Below are positions 42,231 through 53,939 of a DNA stretch of 64,000 bases, one piece after another. Below the pieces are notes generated by a model, which saw nothing but the letters and a program-made list of their open reading frames with translations, was not told the origin of the DNA and did no database searches. A program made the translations under genes and the position numbers. This DNA comes from Belnapia moabensis DSM 16746 (GTDB taxonomy: Bacteria > Pseudomonadota > Alphaproteobacteria > Acetobacterales > Acetobacteraceae). Location of the stretch: the NCBI RefSeq assembly GCF_000745835.1, contig NZ_JQKB01000001.1, forward strand, positions 168,480-232,479, given 5' to 3'. Each line of letters opens with the position of its first letter. The first letter of the stretch is position 1.

Positions 42231-44334
42231 GCGGAGAGGCCGGTCCGAGCGCGAAGCGGAGCAGGCCGGACGGCGGCTCCGCCTCGGTGCGGCGCAGCGC
42301 GGGGGCAGGGGGCACCAGGCTCGGTGCCGGCGCGATGCCGGTGGTGGGCGCTGTCGGCGGCGCCGCAGCCGGCGTCCCGCGCGGGGCCGGTGCCGCGGCG
42401 ACGGGCGGCGTGGCCCGCGGCGGCCGCCCCGGCTGCATGGGGATCGCCAGCGTTTGCTGGATTTGCGGCACGCGCTCGCCCGTCTCCGGCACCAGGCCGA
42501 GAATCGGCGCGACGCGGCGGATCACCGCACCCGCGGCCGGCGCCGCCACCCAGCCCGCCGTCGCATAGCCATGGCTATGCGCATTCGGCTTCGGCTCGTC
42601 CACCATCACATAGATCGCGTAGCGCGGCGCATTCAGCGGGAAGGCGCCGACGAAGGCGGCGATGCGCTTGTCCTGGATATAGCCGCCGCGCGGCCCGACC
42701 TTCTGCGCCGTGCCTGTCTTGCCGCCGACGAAGTAGCCCGGGACATCGGCCCCCTTGCCCGAGCCGTCGGTGACGACGAGGCGCATCAACCGCCGCATCG
42801 TCTCCGAGGTCCGCTCGGAGATGACGCGCGTGCCCTCGCGCTGCGAATCCGGCGCCTGCGCCACCAGCGTCGGCGGCCGCAGGATGCCGCCATTCGCCAG
42901 CGCCGCGATGCTGTTGACGACGTGCAGCGGCGTGACCGAGATGCCATGGCCGAAGGCGACGGTCATCGTGTTGATGTCGCGCCAGCCATTCGCCGTGGGG
43001 GCCAGCGGCCGCGCCACTTCCGGCAGCTCGACGCCGAGCCGCTGGAGCATCCCCATCCGCCCCATGAACTCGCGGTGCCGCGCCGGCCCCACCGCGACCG
43101 CCATATGCGCCGCGCCGAGGTTGGAGGAATAGGCCATCACCTCCGGCAGGCTGAGGACGCGGTTCTTGCCCTTGTAGTCGCTGATGGTGAAGCGCCCGTA
43201 GCGGATCGGCCGGCTGGCGTCGTAGCTGCTCCACACCTGCGCGGTGCCGAGGTCGAGCGCCATCGCCGCGGTCAGCAGCTTAAAGGTCGATCCCGGCTCG
43301 TAGAGGCCGACCGTCGCCCGGTTGAAGTGTGGGTCTTGGTCCTGGCTGACGACGGCCGGCGCCGGCGGCCGCGCCACCGCCTGGCGGACCATCGGCTGCG
43401 CCGCCGCCTGTCCCGTCGCCTGGCCCGGCTGCCCGCGCCGCTGCAGGCCGCCGGGGTCGGAGGCGTCGTAATCCGGCAGGCTGACCATCGCCAGCACCTC
43501 GGCGGTGTTGACGTCCATCAGCACGCCGGCGCCGCCGATGCCGTTGTAGTCGGAGATCGCCTTCTGCACCGCCTCGCGCAGCGCCACCTGCACCCGCACA
43601 TCGACCGAAAGCCGCAGCGGCCCGCGCTCCGTCCTGAGCCGCTCGTCGAAGCTGCGCTCCACGCCCGCGATGCCGCGCCCGTCGACATCCACCTGCCCGA
43701 GCACATGCGCCGCCGCCGAGCCTTGCGGATAGAAGCGCCGCTCCGCCGGGCGGAAATGGAAGCCGGCGATGCCGAGGTCGTTGATCGCCTGCTGCTGCCG
43801 CGGCGGCAGGTTGCGGGCGATATAGGCGAACTCCACAGGCCGCTCAGTCCCCGGCACCATGCGCGGGCTGATCCGCGCGACGAGCCGCTCGCGGTCGAGC
43901 CCGGGCAGCACGGTCAGCAGCTTCTCCGCCGCCTCCACCGGATCGTTGATCTCCTGCGGATTCGCATAGAGCTCCGTCACCTGCAGCGAGACGGCCAGCA
44001 CCTCGCCGTTGCGGTCGGTGATGGCGGCGCGGCCGCTGCTCGACTCGCCGGTCGGCATCCGCACCGCAGCGCGCGGCTTCGGCGTCAGCGGATCGATCAG
44101 CGTGGCGAAGGCGAGCTTCAGCGTCACCGCGCCGAACAGCACGGCGAATCCGCCGGCCGCGATGACGAGCCGCCCGCGCGTCTTCTCCATCTGCGCCCGC
44201 CGCGCCAGCTCCGGCGCCGCGATGCGCACCAGCGCCCGCGAGGGCGAGGCGGCGAGGCTCGCCCCCCTCGGCCTGCCGGCCGGCGCCTGGTCCGGCGAGG
44301 GCGGCAGCCGCAGCTCGTCCTGCGGTCCGTTCAC
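42205..44334 (-). CDS. ftsI: Septal transpeptidase FtsI (PBP3)
   Basis: 709 residues, larger than most FtsI. One membrane helix is at about 55-75 (LVIAAGGFAVLFGAVTLKL), followed by the pedestal domain and transpeptidase domain. Active-site motifs are SxxK at 349-352 (GSTFKLLTA), YSSNLGAAHM and GKTGTAQKVG. Two oddities: a Gln/Ala/Pro-rich insertion (about 296-333) directly before the catalytic serine, and a Pro/Ala-rich C-terminal tail (about 625-690). Partner of FtsW in septal wall synthesis. It overlaps ftsL by four bases and murE by 26. Confidence 0.95.
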   Translation of the reverse strand: MNGPQDELRLPPSPDQAPAGRPRGASLAASPSRALVRIAAPELARRAQMEKTRGRLVIAAGGFAVLFGAVTLKLAFATLIDPLTPKPRAAVRMPTGESSSGRAAITDRNGEVLAVSLQVTELYANPQEINDPVEAAEKLLTVLPGLDRERLVARISPRMVPGTERPVEFAYIARNLPPRQQQAINDLGIAGFHFRPAERRFYPQGSAAAHVLGQVDVDGRGIAGVERSFDERLRTERGPLRLSVDVRVQVALREAVQKAISDYNGIGGAGVLMDVNTAEVLAMVSLPDYDASDPGGLQRRGQPGQATGQAAAQPMVRQAVARPPAPAVVSQDQDPHFNRATVGLYEPGSTFKLLTAAMALDLGTAQVWSSYDASRPIRYGRFTISDYKGKNRVLSLPEVMAYSSNLGAAHMAVAVGPARHREFMGRMGMLQRLGVELPEVARPLAPTANGWRDINTMTVAFGHGISVTPLHVVNSIAALANGGILRPPTLVAQAPDSQREGTRVISERTSETMRRLMRLVVTDGSGKGADVPGYFVGGKTGTAQKVGPRGGYIQDKRIAAFVGAFPLNAPRYAIYVMVDEPKPNAHSHGYATAGWVAAPAAGAVIRRVAPILGLVPETGERVPQIQQTLAIPMQPGRPPRATPPVAAAPAPRGTPAAAPPTAPTTGIAPAPSLVPPAPALRRTEAEPPSGLLRFALGPASPREAGLAPR

Positions 44335-45368
44335 CGGCCCATCCCCCCGTTGAAGGTCGCGGCGGAGGCGCTGCCGAAGGGCACCGGCGGCGGCAGCATC
44401 GGCTGCCCGCCAAGGCCGAGCGCCGAGCCGCCGCCAGCCGCCGGATAGGCAGGGGCCTGGTAGGCAGGCGCGGCCGCCCGCGCCGGCGCCACGGCCGGTT
44501 GCACCGGCGCCACCCGTGGCGCGGCGGTGGCCGCCACCTGCGTGGCCACCGGCGCCCGTGCCGGTGCCGCGACCGGCGGCAGCGCAGCGATCTCGGCCGG
44601 CCGTGCCACCGGCTTCGGCGCCGGCCGCGGCGGCAGCGTCACCCGCGCCAGCTCAAGCTGCGCCGGCCGCACCGGCTCTGCGAGGCGCGGCGTCTCCACC
44701 GTGCGCGCCTCGGCCGGCCGCGGCAGCGTCGCCCGCGCCAGGTCGACCAGCGCCGGGCGCGGCGCCGCCTCCACCGGCTTCGCCACAGGCAGGGCGAGCC
44801 GCACCAGCGGCGGCGGCGCCACCGGCTCCGGCGGCGGCAAAGGCAGGGCGGCCAGATCGATCTCCGGCATCGCCGCCGGCGTGGCCAACGGTGCCAGCGC
44901 AACAACCGGCGCAGCCACGGGCGCCGCCACCGGCGCGGCCCTGACCACGGGCGCCGTCACCGCCACCTGCACCACCGGCTCCGCCACCACGCGCGGCAGC
45001 AGGGCGAGCGCCGTGCTCCCCGCCGGCATCGCCGGCTCGCGCGGCGCGAAGAGCGCGACCGGCCCCTCATAGGCCGCGACCGCCGGCAGCCGCCGCTCCG
45101 CCTCGCTGGCGCGGACGAATTGCGCCGGCTGCATCGCCTCCAGCTCCGGCAGGTGCCGCTGCGCCACCGCGCGCAGCCGCTCCGGCTCGTTCAGCCAGGC
45201 CCACTCCGCCTGCAGGGTCTGCGTCCGCGCCTCCGCCTCCTCGACCTTGCGGGCGATGGAGCGCAGCTCGCGGTCCATCACCGCGGCCTCGTGCTTGGTG
45301 CTGTAGACATGCATCCCGGCGCCGAGGAAGGCGACAAGGCAGAGCGAGGTGAAGGGGCGGAAGATCAT
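44331..45368 (-). CDS. ftsL: FtsL-like divisome protein with very long Pro/Ala-rich tail
   Basis: 345 residues where FtsL is usually about 90-130. Residues 5-22 ([17 protein letters not shown]) are the single membrane helix, and 23-80 form a heptad-like helix ([20 protein letters not shown], then [20 protein letters not shown]), which includes the FtsL signature LNEPERL. From about 105 the protein is a low-complexity Ala/Pro/Val tail with many PVAAPVA and [12 protein letters not shown] repeats, plus a glycine-rich end. Position between rsmH and ftsI fits FtsL. The tail would be periplasmic; its role is unknown. Confidence 0.85.
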   Translation of the reverse strand: MIFRPFTSLCLVAFLGAGMHVYSTKHEAAVMDRELRSIARKVEEAEARTQTLQAEWAWLNEPERLRAVAQRHLPELEAMQPAQFVRASEAERRLPAVAAYEGPVALFAPREPAMPAGSTALALLPRVVAEPVVQVAVTAPVVRAAPVAAPVAAPVVALAPLATPAAMPEIDLAALPLPPPEPVAPPPLVRLALPVAKPVEAAPRPALVDLARATLPRPAEARTVETPRLAEPVRPAQLELARVTLPPRPAPKPVARPAEIAALPPVAAPARAPVATQVAATAAPRVAPVQPAVAPARAAAPAYQAPAYPAAGGGSALGLGGQPMLPPPVPFGSASAATFNGGMGR

Positions 45369-46333
45369 GCGGCGTCCCGGGATGCGGCGGGGTGGTCGAG
45401 GGGCAGGCGTTCGATCGCGCGCAGCCGGGCAGACCGGGCGCGGGGATTGGCGTTGGTCTCCGCCGTGCCGGGGCGCAGCGCGCGCGGCGTCAGCAGGCGG
45501 AATTCGGCCGGCGCGGCGCGGCCCATGAGCGAGGACGGATCATGCCGCGAGGCGCCGGCTTGGCGCCCGGCGGCGCCGGCCATGAAGCGCTTCACCAGCC
45601 GGTCCTCGAGCGAGTGGAAGGCGACGACGACGAGCCGCCCGCCCGGCGCCAGCAGCGCGGCGGCGGCGGCCAGTCCCCGCTCGACCTCGCCCAGCTCGTC
45701 ATTCACCGCGAGGCGCAGCGCCTGGAAGCTGCGCGTCGCGCCGTCGATGCCCGACGGGTCGCGGGGGATGCAGCCGCGCACCAGCTCAGCGAGCCGCGCC
45801 GTGGTGGTGATCGGCGCCTCGCGCCGTGCCGCGACGATCACGCGCGCGATCCGCCGCGAGTACCGCTCTTCGCCCAATTGATAGAGCACGTCGGCCAGCT
45901 CCGACTCGTCCAGCGTGTTGACGAGGTCCGCAGCGGACTTCCCGTGTTTCGACATCCGCATGTCAAGCGGTCCGTCGCCGCGGAAGGAGAATCCGCGTTC
46001 GCTGTCGTCGAGCTGGAAGGAGGAGACGCCGAGGTCGAGCACCACGCCGTCGAGTCGCGTCACGTCGCGCGCCTCGAGCAGCGCCAGCATCTCGCCGAAC
46101 CGCCCCTCGAGCAGGTGCAGCCGCCCGGCATGCCGCGTCGCCAGCGCCGCGCCGCGCGCAATCGCCTCCGGGTCGCGGTCGATGGCGAAGAGGGTACAGC
46201 GCGCCGCCTCCAGGATCGCCCCGGCATAGCCGCCGCCGCCGAAGGTGCCGTCGCAATAGATGGCGCCGTCACGCGGCGCGAGCTGCTCCAGTACCTCGGA
46301 CAGCATTACTGGGACATGACCGGAGGCGCTCAT
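45365..46333 (-). CDS. rsmH: 16S rRNA m4C1402 methyltransferase RsmH (MraW)
   Basis: 322 residues. [18 protein letters not shown], the SAM loop [43 protein letters not shown] and the C-terminal [17 protein letters not shown] are RsmH hallmarks. It methylates C1402 in the ribosomal P site. ATG 46333 overlaps the mraZ stop by four bases; a longer frame to 47017 is antisense or leader. Confidence 0.95.
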   Translation of the reverse strand: MSASGHVPVMLSEVLEQLAPRDGAIYCDGTFGGGGYAGAILEAARCTLFAIDRDPEAIARGAALATRHAGRLHLLEGRFGEMLALLEARDVTRLDGVVLDLGVSSFQLDDSERGFSFRGDGPLDMRMSKHGKSAADLVNTLDESELADVLYQLGEERYSRRIARVIVAARREAPITTTARLAELVRGCIPRDPSGIDGATRSFQALRLAVNDELGEVERGLAAAAALLAPGGRLVVVAFHSLEDRLVKRFMAGAAGRQAGASRHDPSSLMGRAAPAEFRLLTPRALRPGTAETNANPRARSARLRAIERLPLDHPAASRDAA

Positions 46334-46767
46334 ACGTCGCCCCCCTCGTCCTCGGCATCGAGTCGCGCCTCTTCCTCGGCGAAGGCCGTGGCGTTCCAGA
46401 TCTCGAAATAGGCGCCGCGCCCGCTGAACTGCAGATCGCTCTCGAAGCCCGCATGCTCGGCGAGCTCCTTCGGCATCACCACGCGGCCGTCCGGGTCGAG
46501 GGTCAGGGTATGGATCTTGCCGACCAGCTTGCGCATCACCGACTGGTATTCCGCGGAGAGCTTGCTGAGCCCGGCGACGCGGCTCTCCACCTCGGCCATG
46601 TAATCCGCCTTCGGCCAGACTTCGATGCAGCGATTGTGGCGGGACCGGCGGAGGATGATCTCCATAGGGCCGGGGCCGGTGAGCTGGCTGCGGAAGAGGG
46701 ACGGCACGGAAATGCGCCCCTTCTTCGCGTCGTACCCCCCACCCACGGTGCCTATGAACTCGGACAT
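46330..46767 (-). CDS. mraZ: Transcriptional regulator MraZ
   Basis: 145 residues, two AbrB/SpoVT-like beta-barrel halves, each with the MraZ D-x-x-G-R signature: [12 protein letters not shown] and [35 protein letters not shown] is also typical. MraZ forms a ring and represses its own dcw promoter by binding repeated TGGGN elements about ten bases apart; such an array is seen at 46939-46973. It is the first gene of the cluster. Confidence 0.95.
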   Translation of the reverse strand: MSEFIGTVGGGYDAKKGRISVPSLFRSQLTGPGPMEIILRRSRHNRCIEVWPKADYMAEVESRVAGLSKLSAEYQSVMRKLVGKIHTLTLDPDGRVVMPKELAEHAGFESDLQFSGRGAYFEIWNATAFAEEEARLDAEDEGGDV

Positions 46768-46854
46768 CGCCCAGCGACCGCCCCCCAGTGACCGCTTGTT
46801 GACCTGCCCTGGGGGAGATGCTTTCGAGGACCGCTCCGGCCTCGGGGATCAGCG

Positions 46855-46882
46855 GCCGGCGGGGCCCCCCGACCCCGCCGGC
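46855..46882 (-). other. Strong hairpin in the mraZ leader
   Basis: A perfect 10-bp stem (GCCGGCGGGG / CCCCGCCGGC) with an 8-nt loop, between the MraZ-box array and the mraZ start. No T-run follows, so it is not a simple terminator; it could stabilise or attenuate the long dcw mRNA. Confidence 0.5.
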
Positions 46883-46938
46883 TCGCCCGACCATCCCGCT
46901 TTGGATCCCTCGCCCCCCCGAGCTTTGGACCCATCGTC

Positions 46939-46978
46939 GGGATGACTTGGGATAGCACGGGATTTCGTGGGACCACAA
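46939..46978 (-). promoter_or_regulatory. MraZ-box-like array with probable dcw promoter
   Basis: On the plus strand GGGAT, GGGAT, GGGAT and GGGAC occur at 46939, 46949, 46959 and 46969, exactly 10 bp apart. This matches the known spacing of MraZ operators (TGGGN repeats with five-base spacers), though the strand is opposite to mraZ transcription. On the minus strand TTGTGG (46978-46973) and TATCCC (46954-46949), 18 bases apart, are a possible -35/-10 overlapping the array, about 185 bases before mraZ. Confidence 0.6.
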
Positions 46979-47028
46979 GCACGAATACCGTTTCGACCCA
47001 CTAAATGCGCCCGACAAATTGCGGGATT

Positions 47029-47042
47029 CCTAAGGCCTTAGG
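47029..47042. repeat. 14-bp perfect palindrome
   Basis: CCTAAGGCCTTAGG, upstream of the dcw promoter array. It could be an operator for a dimeric regulator; no function is known. Confidence 0.35.
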
Positions 47043-47169
47043 CGCCGGCATCGCCACCGCATGAGAAATCATCTGCGAACGAAAGCAATATGTTATACTT
47101 ACCCGGTTTGTTCTTTCCCCGCACCGGTCGTTCCGTGGACAAGCTTGTGGACGAACCTGTGGGAAAAAT

Positions 47170-47584
47170 GCGCCAGGCAGCCTGTAAGCCGGGTTCTGTC
47201 CGCCCCCGGAATTCCGGGGACGAGGCGACCATTCCTCTGGGACGCACCTCACGGTGCGCCTCACGCGGCCAACCCGGGCGACGGGGCGGGAATGCCCCTG
47301 CGCCAGGCGGGCCGAAACCCACCCGCGCCGGTCGCCCCTATTCGGCCTTGCTCCCGATGGGGTTTGCCCTGCCGCCCCCGTTGCCGGGGGCGCGGTGCGC
47401 TCTTACCGCACCGTTTCACCCTTGCCGGGCGGCCTCGCGGCAGCCCGGCGGTCTGTTCTCTGTGGCACTTTCCCTGGGGTTTTACCCCCGCCGGCCGTTG
47501 ACCGGCATCGTATTCCCGTGGAGCCCGGACTTTCCTCCAACGGGGCCTTACAGCCCCGCCAGCGGCCGCCCAGCCACCTGACGC
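47170..47584 (-). ncRNA. rnpB: RNase P RNA (bacterial type A)
   Basis: About 415 nt on the minus strand. Near the 5' end it has GAGGAAAGTCCGGGCTCC, and near the 3' end ACAGAACCCGGCTTACAGGC, the two universal RNase P RNA core segments. The ends pair as P1: GCGTCAGGTGGCT with GGCTGCCTGGCGC (13 bp including G-U). A T-run (minus strand, directly after P1) acts as terminator. It is the catalytic RNA that matures tRNA 5' ends. It lies between the AmpD-like gene and mraZ, all in one direction. The exact ends are inferred from P1. Confidence 0.95.
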
Positions 47585-47616
47585 GGCGGCGTCATGCGCC
47601 CCCGCTCAGCACCCCG

Positions 47617-48258
47617 TCAACCGGCTTCCGACAAGGTAGGCGGAATCATCGCCGCCACTGCCGCCAGCCTCGCCAGGCACTCCGCATCGGCCATGCCATC
47701 CACCCGCTCCGGCCGCCAGCGCCGCTGGAAGGCGGTGAGCAGCAGCGGCAGCGGCAGATCCGTCCGGTAGCCGATGGCCGCCAGCAGCGCCGCCGGCTCC
47801 GCTTGCGCAGGTGCCGCCGCCGCCGGCCAGAGCCCGACGCCATTCGCCGCAAGCCCCTCCCAGTCGAAGAACTCGCCGGGGTCCTGCTTGCGATCCGGCG
47901 CCACGTCGCTATGCCCGACCACGTCCCAGGGCGCGATCGGATGCCGCGCGATGACCTCCAGGCACAGGTCGCAAACGGCCGCCATCTGCAGGGCAGGGAA
48001 GGGGCGGTAGCCGAATTCATGCCCCGGATTGACAATCTCGATGCCGATGCTGCGGTCGTTGAGCCCCTGCCGCCCGCGCCAGTGGGAGACGCCCGCATGC
48101 CAGGCCCGACGCTCCTCCGGCACCAGCCGGAAGACCGCCCCATCCTCCTCGACGACATAATGCGAGGAGACCTTCGCCGCCGGGTCCCGCAGTCGCTCGA
48201 TCGCCGCTCGCCCGGTCCGCATCCCCGTATAGTGGAGCACGAGGATATCGACCAGCAC
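47617..48258 (-). CDS. AmpD-like N-acetylmuramoyl-L-alanine amidase
   Basis: 213 residues from GTG 48258. Amidase_2 fold with zinc ligands visible: VLHYTGM (first His), SHWRGRQGLNDRSIGIEIVNPG, and the second ligand region VVGHSDVAPDRKQDPGEFFDW. The C-terminus (FQRRWRPERVDGMAD) resembles a short peptidoglycan-binding motif. No signal peptide, so cytosolic wall-recycling is likely. Codons upstream of the GTG read IIDAPSPNQDDRPAG in frame, which looks like the conserved family N-terminus; the only start-like codon before it is a CTG at 48309, so the true start may be non-standard. Confidence 0.85.
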   Translation of the reverse strand: MLVDILVLHYTGMRTGRAAIERLRDPAAKVSSHYVVEEDGAVFRLVPEERRAWHAGVSHWRGRQGLNDRSIGIEIVNPGHEFGYRPFPALQMAAVCDLCLEVIARHPIAPWDVVGHSDVAPDRKQDPGEFFDWEGLAANGVGLWPAAAAPAQAEPAALLAAIGYRTDLPLPLLLTAFQRRWRPERVDGMADAECLARLAAVAAMIPPTLSEAG

Positions 48259-48305
48259 GCCCGCGGGCCGGTCATCCTGGTTCGGACTCGGCGCGTCGAT
48301 GATCC

Positions 48306-49121
48306 TCAGAGCTTCCGCTCCCGCTTCACCCGGTCCCAGGCCGCGTTGATCTCGGCGACCTTCTCCGTCGCCCGCTTGACGAATTCCGCCGGCACGCCGC
48401 GCGAGGCCAGGCTGTCGGGGTGGTTCTCCAGCATCAGCCGCCGCCAGGCCTGCCGCACGGCATCGTCCGAGGCATCCCGCGGCACGCCCAGGATGGTATA
48501 GGGGTCCGGCCCACTCGCCGTCGCCGTGCCATCGCCCGCTGCGCGCGAGCTGCGCCCATCCCGTGCACGCTCCCAGGCCGCCGCATCCAACCCGAATCCG
48601 CGCTGCACGCCCTGCAGGAAGGCCAGCTCCGCCTTGGTCAGCGGCCCATCGGCGCGGGCGATCTGGAACAGCGCGCCGAGCACGTCCTCCAGCATCCCCT
48701 TGTTGTCGGCGAAGCTCTCACCGAGCTTTTCGGCGAAAGGCTCCGGCGGGTCGGTGCTGTCCCGCGCCTGGTCGAACAGCGCTGCAACCTCGCGCAGATT
48801 CTCGGGCGGGATGCGGAACAGCCGCTTGAAGGCGTCGATCTCCTCGCGCTTCACCGCCCCGTCGCATTTGGCGAGCTTCGCCGCCAGCACGACGACGGTG
48901 ATGGCGAAAAGCTGCTCCCGGCTACCGAGCAACGCCGCCGCATCCGCCGCCTGCCGCACCGCCGAGCGCCCGAACAGCGCGCCGAGCGGGTTGCCCGCGC
49001 TGCGCCCGCCCTGGTCCGCCGCATGGCCGAGCGCCGCCCCGACCACGGCGCCGAGCGGCCCGCCGGTCATGAACCCCGTCACCCCGCCGATGATCTTGCC
49101 CCAGAGGGTCAAGCGCCTCAC
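48306..49121 (-). CDS. TerB/DnaJ-domain protein (DjlA-like)
   Basis: 271 residues from GTG 49121. The N-terminus LWGKIIGGVTGFMTGGPLGAVVGAALGHA is a Gly-rich membrane-anchor helix like DjlA's. Residues about 70-185 are a TerB-type helical domain (VVLAAKLAKCDGAVKREEIDAFKRLF), and the C-terminal 65 residues form a J domain with the HPD motif (MLENHPDSLASRG). J domains stimulate DnaK. It ends three bases before the presumed amidase coding region, so co-transcription is likely. Confidence 0.87.
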   Translation of the reverse strand: MRRLTLWGKIIGGVTGFMTGGPLGAVVGAALGHAADQGGRSAGNPLGALFGRSAVRQAADAAALLGSREQLFAITVVVLAAKLAKCDGAVKREEIDAFKRLFRIPPENLREVAALFDQARDSTDPPEPFAEKLGESFADNKGMLEDVLGALFQIARADGPLTKAELAFLQGVQRGFGLDAAAWERARDGRSSRAAGDGTATASGPDPYTILGVPRDASDDAVRQAWRRLMLENHPDSLASRGVPAEFVKRATEKVAEINAAWDRVKRERKL

Positions 49122-49680
49122 CCCATTGCTCTCGCCCCAGCCTTACCATGCCGGGGACGGACGGGGAGAGGCCCCGCTCCACCCGCAAGATGGGTTGCCG
49201 CTGCCGGCCGCGAAAGGTTGACCCTCCGCCCCGCTCGCCGCAGCCTTCGCTTCATGACGAAGGCCAGCCGATTCGCGCCTCCGGCGGCGGCCCGGCTTCT
49301 TCTTTGGTGCGGTTCCGATCGCAACCGGCAGTGTGCAGCGCCGCTCGCGGAGGCCTGGGCAACGGCAACAGCAAAATGCGCCCGCGTCGCAAGTCGCGGC
49401 GGGCTTCTTCATGGCTAAGACTAGACGAATAACCATGAATATTGGTCCGCTCGACTCGAAGACTGTCGCCGCGATGCAACCCGCTGAGCCGGGAAACTCG
49501 CGATATCGAGAGTTTTATACCGCGCCGAGCCCTTGATTGTACCCGATTCGATTTTTCCGGCATCGCCAGTGCCACCACCTCAGCGGTGGATCGGCAGGCG
49601 GTCATGCGGGCCTTCCCAAAAGGCCCCGAAGAGGTCGATGCCGCGACGATCCGCGACGCGGAGGAGGCTGGCCCGCCGCG
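49122..49680. other. 559-base gap without a convincing gene
   Basis: Between the DjlA-like gene and the winged-helix regulator, both on the minus strand. It contains an imperfect GC-rich hairpin near 49380-49404 followed by TTCTTC on the plus strand and preceded by AAAA, a 22-bp imperfect palindrome at 49494-49515, and an AT-richer patch 49405-49560. A 41-codon frame (49411-49536, plus) begins MAKTRRITMN but has no ribosome binding site; I do not call it. Confidence 0.5.
49494..49515. repeat. 22-bp imperfect palindrome
   Basis: AAACTC-GC-GATATC-GA-GAGTTT: the outer 6-bp arms and the central GATATC are symmetric, only the two linking pairs mismatch. On the plus strand it ends in TTTT, so it may be a weak terminator or an operator. 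Confidence 0.35.
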
Positions 49681-50190
49681 CTACAGCGTTGCCGCCGCCC
49701 GCGAGGCCTGGTCGTAGAAGCCCGAGAGAGTCCGCAGCAGCCCCGCCACCTCCGACAGCGCCACCGCCGGCGGCCCGCTGTCGCGCACCGCCCCCGCCAG
49801 CAGCTGCTCCCTGACCTCGGCATAACGCGCACAAAGCGCCGCACCCTCGGCGGTCGCCGCCACCAGCTTCTCCTTGCCGGCTCGACTCGTCGTCACCAGC
49901 CCGGCGGCCTCGAGCTTGCGGATGGCATAGGTGGCGATATGCGCATCCTCGATCGCCAGCGCGAGCAGGATTTCCGCCTGCCGCTTCGGCCGCCCGCGAT
50001 GATGCACCGTGTGCAGGATCAGCACCTCGACCGGCGACAGCCCCGCCGCCCCCGCCGCCGCCGCGCAGAGCACCATCCAGCGCTGGAAGGCATGCCCGGC
50101 AAGGATCAGCCCATACTCCACCTCCGACAGGCCGGGCGAAGCGCCGGCGGCCAGATGTGCCGAGGAGACGACGGGGCGAGGCTCGACCAT
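49681..50190 (-). CDS. Winged-helix (MarR-like) transcriptional regulator
   Basis: 169 residues. Helical N-terminus SEVEYGLILAGHAFQRWMVLC, then the winged helix-turn-helix: LSPVEVLILHTVHHRGRPKR, IEDAHIATYAIRKLEAAGLV (recognition helix) and TTSRAGKEKLVAATAEG (wing). It belongs to the winged helix DNA-binding group near MarR. ATG 50190 is used; an upstream frame to 50256 crosses the promoter region. It is divergent from the 5-oxoprolinase gene, so it may control it and itself; this is inference supported by the inverted repeat between them. Confidence 0.83.
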   Translation of the reverse strand: MVEPRPVVSSAHLAAGASPGLSEVEYGLILAGHAFQRWMVLCAAAAGAAGLSPVEVLILHTVHHRGRPKRQAEILLALAIEDAHIATYAIRKLEAAGLVTTSRAGKEKLVAATAEGAALCARYAEVREQLLAGAVRDSGPPAVALSEVAGLLRTLSGFYDQASRAAATL

Positions 50191-50198
50191 GCCGCCAA

Positions 50199-50228
50199 CA
50201 TTGACAAAATGCTGATAAAACGTCAATG
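50199..50228. promoter_or_regulatory. Inverted repeat and divergent promoter candidates
   Basis: CATTGAC - 16 bases - GTCAATG, perfect 7-bp arms, in the 110-base space between the regulator and the oxoprolinase gene. The plus strand has TTGACA (50201-50206), the minus strand TTGACG (50226-50221); each has CAATG(A/T) 17 bases downstream as a weak -10. The repeat overlaps both, as an autoregulated MarR-type operator would. Confidence 0.5.
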
Positions 50229-50300
50229 AGCCGCACGGCCTTGCGCGACCTTGCACCCCGGGTGAGACGGCCGCATCACGGCATCAGCGGAGAGGCGATC

Positions 50301-53938
<3,638 letters not shown>

Positions 53939-53939
<1 letters not shown>

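Larger units (their letters stand above)
46768..47169 (-). other. Non-coding gap between rnpB and mraZ
   Basis: 402 bases without a supported gene. From right to left it holds the T-run after rnpB (minus TTTTT at 47163-47168), an AT-richer patch with GTGGACAAG-like sequences around 47130-47165, a 14-bp perfect palindrome (CCTAAGGCCTTAGG, 47029-47042), the MraZ-box array and a GC hairpin. It is best read as the dcw promoter and leader. Confidence 0.6.

Noticed and set aside
47130..47165. Possible DnaA-box cluster next to rnpB (GTGGACAAG, GTGGACGAA, GTGGGAAAA)
   Set aside because: Each copy has at least two mismatches to TTATCCACA and spacing is irregular; no other origin features are seen.
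47090..47581. Open frames through 47.1-47.6 kb
   Set aside because: The stretch is the RNase P RNA; both core segments and the P1 pairing are present, so the frames are accidental.
49442..49717. 91-codon plus-strand frame running into the regulator gene
   Set aside because: Its second half is antisense to the winged-helix regulator; no ribosome binding site and no recognisable domain.
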